From the NCBI GenBank assembly GCA_017404065.1, contig JAFRDB010000063.1, forward strand, positions 1-58,266: a DNA stretch of 58,266 bases, in the 5' to 3' direction. A program made the translations under genes and the position numbers. Below, piece after piece: positions 51,886 to 58,266 of the stretch. Source of the DNA: Clostridia bacterium (lineage in GTDB: Bacteria; Bacillota; Clostridia; UBA1381). Within the stretch, counting starts at the first letter, position 1. Each line of letters starts with the position of its first letter. The notes below the pieces were generated by a model, which had not been told where the DNA came from, searched no databases, and saw nothing but the letters and a program-made list of their open reading frames with translations.

Positions 51886-52649
51886 ATAGCAAAGACTGTA
51901 TTGAGGATCTCAGAGTATTCCTCACCCAGTCCGGCCAGGAGGTAGTAGACCGCGCCATCAGCATAAAGGCAACAGGCGCAGAGATAATATGGGTGTTCAC
52001 CGATCTTGAAGCTGTACCGTTTAACCGCGGCTTTTATTCGATAGACCTCACCTACTTCTTTAAGATAACTCTTAACGTATATACCGGCGTTGGCAGACCG
52101 GTAGAGGTAGAGGGACTTGCGATCTTTGACAAGCGCGTTATCCTGTTCGGCTCCGACGGCAATTCAAAGACATTCTCGTCAAAGTATAAGCAGAATGAGT
52201 TTGACACACAGCAATGGAAAAAGACAAATATGCCGTATGCGGTCGTTGAGGTAGTTGAACCGATCACACTCGGCGAATCGCTCAAGGATGTACGCAACAA
52301 CAACAGCTGCTGCTGTGACGAGGACTTTGATCTCGCGTCAATTCCCGACTGCGTATGCAAAGTATTTAACGATGCACTTGTCGTAGGCGGAGAAGCAAAA
52401 CGGACATACGTATCGCTTGGTATCTTCTCGATAGTTAAGCTCGAAAGACACGTTCAGCTATTGATACCGAGCTATGATTACTGTATACCGAAAAAGGAAT
52501 GCGTGAGCGCGGTAGATGACAGCCCATGCGAGCTGTTTGACCGTATCGACTTCCCGATGGATGAGTTCTATCCCCCGTCACGCTGCGAATTCTTAGAGTC
52601 CGGTGAGACAGACCCCTCCGGCGGAGGACGCAATAACTGCCGGTGCTAA
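51886..52649 (+). pseudogene. 3' part of the split clostridial gene
   Basis: Open from the junction (SKDCIEDLRVFLTQSGQEVV) to a stop at 52649, about 254 codons. The middle has VPFNRGFYSIDLTYFFKITL and VEVEGLAIFDKRVILFGSDG; the end is Cys-rich (NNNSCCCDEDF, DCVCKVF, GGRNNCRC). The only in-frame start is a GTG at 51993 without a ribosome site. The reading frame has stayed free of stops, so the gene could work again after precise excision. Family common in Clostridia, function not assigned. Confidence 0.85.
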
Positions 52650-52688
52650 GCAACAAAAAGCGGACACTGCAAAACTAAATTTTAGTTT

Positions 52689-52880
52689 AACTCCCTCAGT
52701 CACGCCTGTCGGCGCGACAGCTCCCTCATAGAGGGAGCCAAGTGTATCGGGCTACCACACACATTCTTGCCTCCCTCTTGAGGTGAGCGACACGCTTGCG
52801 TGTCGTAGGCGTGTTGCACAGCAACAAACGCCGTAGCTAAAAGGTGGCAGCCCGTAAGGGCTGACGAAGGGAGTCCGACA
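52689..52880. repeat. Gene-free stretch with two dispersed repeats
   Basis: 52689-52745 is a reverse-oriented copy of the element in the prophage cassettes (CTCCCTCAGTCACGC ... GAGGGAGCCAAGT). 52788-52839 repeats the 8,811 element (GCGACACGC ... GCGTGTCGTAGGCGTGTTGC ... ACGCCGTAGCT). No gene is seen between the split gene and the aminopeptidase. Confidence 0.75.
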
Positions 52881-52918
52881 AACTGAAATTTCTATCACAA
52901 ATATAAGCATATCGAAAA

Positions 52919-52964
52919 AATGGCGCTTACAAACCGGTTGAAAAACCGATTTATAAGCGTCATT
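52919..52964 (-). terminator. Hairpin behind the aminopeptidase gene
   Basis: ATGGCGCTTA ... TAAGCGTCAT with an inner CCGGTT/AACCGA pair. It ends 14 bases from the stop. Confidence 0.6.
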
Positions 52965-52977
52965 CGTTTTGATAAGT

Positions 52978-54381
52978 TTATCTTTTATAGAACGCTTTAT
53001 ATGCTCTGTATGCCATATATACATCAGTCTTTGCCACTACCTCAAACGGCGCGTGCATCGAAAGTACCGGAACACCGCAGTCGATAACGTCCATATTAAG
53101 ATTTGCAACATACTGCGCGATCGTGCCGCCGCCGCCCTGGTCAACCTTGCCAAGCTCGCCGGTCTGCCAGATAACACCGTCATCGTCCATAAGTCTGCCT
53201 ATCTCATAGACATATTCCGCGCTTGCGTCTGATGAATCGTACTTGCCGCGCGCACCGGTGTACTTCTCTATCGAAACACCCTTGCCCGCGAATGACGCGT
53301 TCCTTGCCTCCGATACCTCGCTATAGTTCGGATCGACCGCTGCGGATACATCAGAGGACATACACGCCGAATTCTCTATGACCCGGTTAAGATCTGTTAT
53401 GCTGCATCTTCCTGTAAGCTTTTCTGTTATCTCGGCAAAGGTCATTGTCATAAACGCGCTCCTCGCGCCTGTGTTGCCCATTGAGCCGATCTCCTCCTTG
53501 TCAACAAGGATAGCCGCCGCTGTGCGCTTGGGTGCGGTCTCGCTGAGTATTCCGCGAAGCGTGGTATACGCGCAAACGCGGTCATCATGGCCATACGCGC
53601 CTATAAAGCTCTCATCAAGCCCTACATTCCGCGCCTTATGTGCCGGAACGATCTCAAATTCAGCACTCTGAAAGCTGCGCTCGGTTATGCCGTAACGCGC
53701 GTTAAGCAGCTTCAATATCGCAAATTTTACCTTTTCCTTAACATCCTCTGCCTCAATTGGAATACCGCCGATAAGCAGGTTCATGTTCTCCGCCTCAATG
53801 CCCTCGGTCATCTTCTTTGCCATCTGATCCTTTGCAAGATGCGGAAGCAGGTCCGTTATTACAAATACGGGATCGTCATCCCTTTCGCCGATAACTATAT
53901 CTTTCTTCTCGCCTTTGTCGTTAAATATAACGCCGTGTATAGCAAGCGGGATAGTCGGCCACTGGTACTTTTTTATGCCGCCGTAGTAGTGCGTCTTTAA
54001 AAGCGCCATATCGTTCTTTTCATAAAGCGGATTCTGCTTCAGGTCAAGGCGCGGTGAATCTATATGCGCTCCGGCAATATTTATGCCCTTATGAATATCC
54101 TCGGTGCCAATAACGGCAAGAAAAATGTTTTTGTTGCGGTTTATCTTATATACCTTATCGCCGGGCTTTAAAACGTCAAGCTCTGTCAGCTTTTTAAAAC
54201 CGGCAGCCTCCGCCATCTTTATTGCTTCCTTCACACATTCACGCTCTGTTTTGCAACGGTCTAAAAAGCCGCGGTATTGATCGCAAAGCTCTGTCATCTC
54301 CGCGCGCTCCGCATCCGTCATCTCGGTATACGCGTTTTTCTTTTCGTATGTAAGGCTATCGTATAGCTCCTTGTCTGTCAT
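52978..54381 (-). CDS. M18-family aminopeptidase
   Basis: 467 residues. Metal ligands of the M18 family are recognisable: H in AGAHIDSPRLDLK (about 107), D in GHDDRVCAYTTL, the EE of LVDKEEIGSMGNTGA (about 307) and the last H in VLSMHAPFEV near the end. Such dodecameric cytoplasmic enzymes remove N-terminal acidic or other residues from peptides. Length and order are normal and it is complete. Ribosome site GAAGGAAAT. Not part of an obvious operon. Confidence 0.9.
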   Translation of the reverse strand: MTDKELYDSLTYEKKNAYTEMTDAERAEMTELCDQYRGFLDRCKTERECVKEAIKMAEAAGFKKLTELDVLKPGDKVYKINRNKNIFLAVIGTEDIHKGINIAGAHIDSPRLDLKQNPLYEKNDMALLKTHYYGGIKKYQWPTIPLAIHGVIFNDKGEKKDIVIGERDDDPVFVITDLLPHLAKDQMAKKMTEGIEAENMNLLIGGIPIEAEDVKEKVKFAILKLLNARYGITERSFQSAEFEIVPAHKARNVGLDESFIGAYGHDDRVCAYTTLRGILSETAPKRTAAAILVDKEEIGSMGNTGARSAFMTMTFAEITEKLTGRCSITDLNRVIENSACMSSDVSAAVDPNYSEVSEARNASFAGKGVSIEKYTGARGKYDSSDASAEYVYEIGRLMDDDGVIWQTGELGKVDQGGGGTIAQYVANLNMDVIDCGVPVLSMHAPFEVVAKTDVYMAYRAYKAFYKR

Positions 54382-54401
54382 TTATATTTCCTTCTTTCGT
54401 A

Positions 54402-54716
54402 TCAGTCCAGATGAAATGCTATTTCCAACGGATTTTCTACCGGACTGTTGTCCGGGTTCGTCTCCATGATCGGTGCCATGAAGTCCCACCATTTTCTGTT
54501 GATCTCGGTATCGGCAGCCTTTGCCCACTTTGACTCGTCCTCAAGCTCCAGATACGCAAATAGCGTGTTCGTTTCACGATTTACGAATATTGAGTAGTTC
54601 CTGCATCCGTACTCGTGGATCATGTCCTTCATCTCCGGCCATAGCTCGTTGTGGCGCTTGATATACTCGTCTATATACTCCGGATATACATTCATCGTCA
54701 ATGCCTTTCTTACCAT
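54402..54716 (-). CDS. rhaM: L-rhamnose mutarotase
   Basis: 104 residues covering the whole RhaM fold. VYPEYIDEYIKRHNELWPEM contains the proposed catalytic His, and WAKAADTEINRKWWDFMAPI and MET follow as usual. It interconverts alpha and beta L-rhamnose. No other rhamnose gene is nearby. GGAGGAAAC ribosome site and its own strong promoter. Confidence 0.9.
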   Translation of the reverse strand: MVRKALTMNVYPEYIDEYIKRHNELWPEMKDMIHEYGCRNYSIFVNRETNTLFAYLELEDESKWAKAADTEINRKWWDFMAPIMETNPDNSPVENPLEIAFHLD

Positions 54717-54751
54717 TATTGTTTCCTCCTCATGTAATTATTTATGGTATG

Positions 54752-54780
54752 ATTATATAACATTTTATGTTTCTTGTCAA
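54752..54780 (-). promoter_or_regulatory. rhaM promoter
   Basis: TTGACA (54780-54775), 17 bases, TATAAT (54757-54752): a consensus match on the minus strand. Confidence 0.85.
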
Positions 54781-54920
54781 GAAAAATACAACCATTACAA
54801 GCCGTATGTAAATATATTTAATATATAGCTGATCAAAGGTGATGTAAAAAACTTTTTTGCATCCATGTGACCCCCCTCGGATATATTTCAGTTTGTTTTA
54901 TAAAAGGCAGGTGTTTTTTT

Positions 54921-55604
54921 ATGTTGAGCGCTATATTTGAATGGCTGCGGGCTGTGGTGCTTATGGCGGGTTACGTCACAGGCAGCGCGTCATTTCCGCC
55001 GCCGCTCACCTCAGATGAGGAGGAACACTATCTCGCGCTCTTTGACAAGGGTGATGAGACGGCAAAAAATATACTTATAGAACGCAATCTCAGGCTTGTT
55101 GCGCATATAACAAAAAAGTACAGTGACGAAAGAAATGCCGAGGATCTTATCTCCATCGGCACCATAGGTCTTATTAAGGGTATCAACACATACAAACTAT
55201 CAAAAAACAGAAAGCTGTCCTCGTATATCTCAAAATGCATTGAAAATGAGATACTTATGTATCTGCGCTCGCAAAAGCGGGAGCGGCGCGAGGTCTATAT
55301 AGATGACAGCATCGGTACAGATACTGACGGCGGCAATCTCACTCTTGCGGATATCCTCGCCTCCGATGAGCCGGATATCTCCGAAAGCGTCTCTCTTAGC
55401 ATAGAGGCAAAGCGTCTGTACGGCGCACTGTCTCGGTTCCTGTCACCGTCAGAACAGGAAATTATCATCCGCCGGTACGGACTGGGCGGCGCGAAACGCG
55501 AAACTCAACAGCAGATCGCAAAAAGTCTCGGCATAAGCCGCAGCTATGTCAGTCGTATAGAGAAGCGGTGTATAGAAAAGCTTTCGAACGCATTAGGCTG
55601 TTAA
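54921..55604 (+). CDS. sigK: RNA polymerase sigma-K factor
   Basis: 227 residues. The pro-sequence (AVVLMAGYVTGSASFPPPLT) and region 2 (NLRLVAHITKKYSDERNAED, then LISIGTIGLIKGINTYKLSK) identify the late mother-cell sigma factor of sporulation. Region 4 is EIIIRRYGLGGAKRETQQQI with SRSYVSRIEKRCIEKLSNAL. It is uninterrupted: no skin-like element splits it. The ATG at 54921 follows AGGCAGGTG; the longer frame lacks a ribosome site. It would drive late spore coat genes. Confidence 0.93.
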   Translation: MLSAIFEWLRAVVLMAGYVTGSASFPPPLTSDEEEHYLALFDKGDETAKNILIERNLRLVAHITKKYSDERNAEDLISIGTIGLIKGINTYKLSKNRKLSSYISKCIENEILMYLRSQKRERREVYIDDSIGTDTDGGNLTLADILASDEPDISESVSLSIEAKRLYGALSRFLSPSEQEIIIRRYGLGGAKRETQQQIAKSLGISRSYVSRIEKRCIEKLSNALGC

Positions 55605-56155
55605 TGACGCGAATCGGTTGCGAGATCATCCGACCATAGGACGATCTCGCCCGAGCTAAGCGTTTTTTGCACATCTATAAGCCTCTGGTTTGAGCTGCCG
55701 CGAAAACGAAGGGTTAGATCCTTCTTGTCCTTTTCAAAACGTCCGTCAACAAGCACATCCGCATAAGAAAGCATCTCACCGCTCAGCTCCGTCGTGCAGC
55801 GCGCTTTCTCCTTACCGGTTATCTGCTCAAAGGTATAGCCGGAGAATATCCACACGCTCTTGTCCGGATACATAGCGCGAAAGCCTCCGAGAAAAGGAAG
55901 AAGCGCGCCCTGGTTCTCCGGCTCGAACGGCTCGCCTCCAAGCACAGTCAGCCCTGTTATATACTCCGGCTCACAGCTTTTATAAATCTTTTTGCATACG
56001 TCCTCCGTGAACCTTTCGCCATAATCAAAGCTCCACGCAATACTGTTAAAGCATTCCGAACACTTATGCGTACAGCCGGATACAAACAGCGATGTTCTTA
56101 CACCCGGTCCGTTTGCTATATCATAATATTTTATCTCCGCATAATTCAAGCTCAT
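55601..56155 (-). CDS. nrdG: Anaerobic ribonucleotide reductase activating protein
   Basis: 184 residues. GPGVRTSLFVSGCTHKCSEC holds C28-x3-C32-x2-C35 of a radical SAM cluster, LGGEPFEPEN the SAM site, and the end is DLTLRFRGSSNQRLID as in NrdG. It makes the glycyl radical on NrdD under anaerobic conditions. ATG at 56155 with GGGAGGTTG. The ends of sigK and nrdG overlap by four bases convergently. nrdD is not in the window. Confidence 0.93.
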   Translation of the reverse strand: MSLNYAEIKYYDIANGPGVRTSLFVSGCTHKCSECFNSIAWSFDYGERFTEDVCKKIYKSCEPEYITGLTVLGGEPFEPENQGALLPFLGGFRAMYPDKSVWIFSGYTFEQITGKEKARCTTELSGEMLSYADVLVDGRFEKDKKDLTLRFRGSSNQRLIDVQKTLSSGEIVLWSDDLATDSRH

Positions 56156-56198
56156 CAACCTCCCGTACTTCAACGCTATATCTTGTAGCGCTTACATA

Positions 56199-56227
56199 AT
56201 TATACAACTATATAGAGCCAATGTCAA
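56199..56227 (-). promoter_or_regulatory. nrdG promoter with possible NrdR site
   Basis: TTGACA (56227-56222), 17 bases, TATAAT (56204-56199). The spacer contains CTATATAGTTG, which looks like the CTATATAG core of NrdR boxes. A second box was not found. Confidence 0.7.
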
Positions 56228-56255
56228 GTAAATATTAAAATATATTTCCGGCAAG

Positions 56256-56286
56256 TTGACAAAAACCATATTATGTTTTTTGTCAA
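56256..56286. promoter_or_regulatory. 31-bp near-perfect palindrome upstream of nrdG
   Basis: TTGACAAAAACCATA and its reverse complement TATGTTTTTTGTCAA surround one central T, with one mismatch. It lies about 30 bases upstream of the nrdG -35 and may bind a dimeric regulator, or be a weak terminator for the minus-strand gene at 56,386. Confidence 0.55.
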
Positions 56287-56385
56287 ATATCATCACATTA
56301 GAGCAGCTTTTTATATAGCTTAAAATACTAAGCAACAGAAAGATCATTCTGTACTGATAAATGATGATACCTTGCGCCCTTTATC

Positions 56386-58101
56386 TCAGGCTCGGGCTTT
56401 TATTGCTCGAAGCCCCTTTATCTCCTCAAAGTCATCTGTCATTCTGAGGAAAAACCTGCGTTGGAACTCATTTGTTATAACTGTCACCGGCTTTGTCTGA
56501 CCTACCGAATACCCGTGCATTTGCAGCATCTCACGGTAGAGGATAAATGTTTCGGGCTGGCTGAATAATAATCCCGTAGGCGCGCATATACCCTTTTTCA
56601 CCTTGTCACCCATAGACGGATTCACCTCCGCAAGACAGCCTTCGAGGGTATCGCGTATCATGTCGTATGTAAGCTCCTGCGGAATTTTATCTATCTCCAG
56701 GATATACACATATCTTGAATCATCAATATCGGGATACATTGAGCTTTCTACAAGCTCAAATCCGCACCTGTCAGCAGTCATTTCCGCAGCTGCGCGCACA
56801 GCGGTCTCGGTGGTCTTTTCGCCCATGATGCTGACGGTCCTGTCCGCGCGATACTGAAACTCTATGGTCGGGGTGTTGTTGTACATTCCCGTCACAAGGA
56901 AAACATCCTTCATGCTGTAACGGTAGAAGCCGGAAAGGTTTGTTATATATAGCTCATACTTCTTCCCCTTTTCAAGCTTATCCAGTGTTACGAGCTTTGA
57001 AATATCCTCCTCACCCTCCGGCAAGAACTCAAAGAATACCGAATCAGGCAAAAGCACCGAGTCGCAGCTGTCAAGACCGATGGATACCGAAAACGCACCC
57101 TCCGAAGCCGAAACGCCCCTGCGTGAGATCGGGATATTTCCTGTATAGCGTTCCTGCATTTTTGCAGCATACTTCTTGAATGTGCCCGTTGCCGCGCCGG
57201 AAATGACCTTCAGATTCTTCCACACCTTCGGCACAAACGGCTCATCAAAGCCCTGACTGAATATATCGTGCAGCTCCTTTGCGCGCGCAGGATCGGGCAC
57301 AAGCTCCTTTATAAGCTCCGCCCTGACATCCTCGGGAAGCTCGATCGACTCATCTATAGTTCCCTTTTCGATATCGTCTACGAGCATTTCCCAGTTCGAT
57401 TCAATATATCTTAAAAATTCAAGTGTAAAGCTCATGAACGAGCATGCTATCCTTGTCGGCGCAGGGTCTATCAACGCATACCGCGCGTGAAGATAGCGGG
57501 TATCGGTACCCGTGACAGCAAAGGATGCCGCGATGGGTGATGTGAATATCCTTGTCCAGAATGGCTTTGCCTGAAGCGTGGATGTGTCTGACAGCGAGCC
57601 GAACGGCACACCGTCGGCCATGAACTTAAGATCCGGGTTTGATAGAGTAAGTGATATGGTCCTTCCGCTTGCAAGCGAGCCGCCAAAGCGGCGTGCCAGG
57701 ATACCTGCCTCGTATGATGCGTTGTACATCATAAAATTCTCTATGGCTTTCTTAGTCATTGGGATACGCTTCGGAGCGCCTATAGATCCCGATGATTTAT
57801 TATAAAGTGCCAGATCATAAGCGGTTATGAGGTCGCGCTCACCCTTTTCGCTCATCCGCTCGATATATGGAGCATAGTCGTCATAGGTCGTTACGGGAAC
57901 TCTCTGTCTGTATTCCTCGACAGAATGAATATCCGAAAACCTGTATTTTCTTCCGTACTCAGTGTCCTTATTGTCATCAAGCAGCTTCAGCAGAAATCCC
58001 TCCTGTACCTTCATCGGGTCCTTAGTGATCTCTTCAAGATGAAGCACCGCATGTCTTGCAGCCTCGGCTTGTTTTTCGGCAGCAGTCATATCATGACTCA
58101 T
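56386..58101 (-). CDS. GH3-family acyl-acid-amido synthetase-like protein
   Basis: 571 residues. SSGSIGAPKRIPMTKKA is the ATP-binding loop of the ANL-related GH3 fold, and LSDTSTLQAKPFW and YELYITNLSGFYRYSMKDVF (the conserved Y.LV.T...G.YRY.lGDv block) are family hallmarks. Plant GH3 enzymes adenylate carboxylic acids and join them to amino acids. The bacterial homologues' substrates are largely unknown. Complete, with GGAGG eight bases before the ATG. It is not adjacent to biosynthesis genes. Confidence 0.85.
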   Translation of the reverse strand: MSHDMTAAEKQAEAARHAVLHLEEITKDPMKVQEGFLLKLLDDNKDTEYGRKYRFSDIHSVEEYRQRVPVTTYDDYAPYIERMSEKGERDLITAYDLALYNKSSGSIGAPKRIPMTKKAIENFMMYNASYEAGILARRFGGSLASGRTISLTLSNPDLKFMADGVPFGSLSDTSTLQAKPFWTRIFTSPIAASFAVTGTDTRYLHARYALIDPAPTRIACSFMSFTLEFLRYIESNWEMLVDDIEKGTIDESIELPEDVRAELIKELVPDPARAKELHDIFSQGFDEPFVPKVWKNLKVISGAATGTFKKYAAKMQERYTGNIPISRRGVSASEGAFSVSIGLDSCDSVLLPDSVFFEFLPEGEEDISKLVTLDKLEKGKKYELYITNLSGFYRYSMKDVFLVTGMYNNTPTIEFQYRADRTVSIMGEKTTETAVRAAAEMTADRCGFELVESSMYPDIDDSRYVYILEIDKIPQELTYDMIRDTLEGCLAEVNPSMGDKVKKGICAPTGLLFSQPETFILYREMLQMHGYSVGQTKPVTVITNEFQRRFFLRMTDDFEEIKGLRAIKARA

Positions 58102-58266
58102 TTTTCATTCCTCCATTTATAAGTTGGTAGTGTCAAATCGACACCCCGTTTTTTGATTTTATTTTTATTAAAATCCTTGCTTTTACGAGGCTTTTGCATA
58201 ATTTTGAATAAAAATATAGCAATAACCTCCCTTTTGCTGTATAATTGATTCAACAACAACAATTAA

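Noticed and set aside
52752..53024. 90-codon frame across the repeat region behind the split gene
   Set aside because: Runs through dispersed repeats and the aminopeptidase terminator, with no ribosome site.
54921..55604. Possible skin-like interruption of sigK
   Set aside because: The gene reads through from pro-sequence to region 4 without a break.

Overview
The window comes from a spore-forming, anaerobic Firmicute of class Clostridia. An Oscillospiraceae-type gut bacterium is my inference, from the sporulation genes sigK and yunB, an anaerobic ribonucleotide reductase activase (nrdG), a T-box-controlled thrS, and many GC-rich hairpin repeats between genes. About 22 kb of host chromosome flanks one integrated prophage of about 35.8 kb (roughly 16,090-51,885).

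Left host arm (1-16,089). Four closely packed minus-strand genes read from one promoter near 5,720: a Rossmann/DUF2520 protein, a radical SAM protein, a GH31 glycosidase and a RACo-like ferredoxin/ASKHA protein. Next come a HicA/HicB toxin-antitoxin pair, a secreted surface protein followed by a 54-residue peptide, a zinc-finger protein, and a set coding an HATPase-like regulator, a STAS protein and an OFA-type transporter. A repeat-rich gap leads to a T-box leader, thrS and yunB. The last host feature is the 5' stub of a conserved clostridial gene that the prophage cuts in two.

Prophage (16,090-51,885). The late genes run on the minus strand from 39.5 kb down to 16.1 kb. They encode a small terminase, a 3,057-residue polyvalent virion protein, a fibre-like protein, a connector candidate, a scaffold candidate, an N4-gp56-like major capsid protein, a portal, a tail-hub/nozzle-like protein, the large terminase, an unknown virion candidate, then holin and amidase. 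No tape measure, tail sheath or tail tube gene is evident, so a short-tailed (podovirus-like) virion is inferred. The two terminase subunits lie at opposite ends of the structural operon. Replication looks plasmid-like: an HUH-type Rep with DUF3102 and PcfJ-like proteins, and no DNA polymerase or helicase. A promoter preceded by three 10-bp tandem repeats, just downstream of a sigma-region-4-like gene, is a good candidate for the late switch. At 45.9-47.9 kb three nearly identical promoter cassettes each drive a different small plus-strand gene and back onto a paralogous minus-strand gene. I consider this moron-like array the most interesting locus. The lysogeny module (Cro-like gene, three operators, repressor, AT-rich membrane-protein gene, large serine integrase) lies at the right end.

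Right host arm (51,886-58,266). It holds the 3' part of the split gene, more dispersed repeats, an M18 aminopeptidase, rhaM, an uninterrupted sigK, nrdG and a GH3-family acyl-amido synthetase. Function calls rest on protein motifs recognised by eye. No database search was possible.
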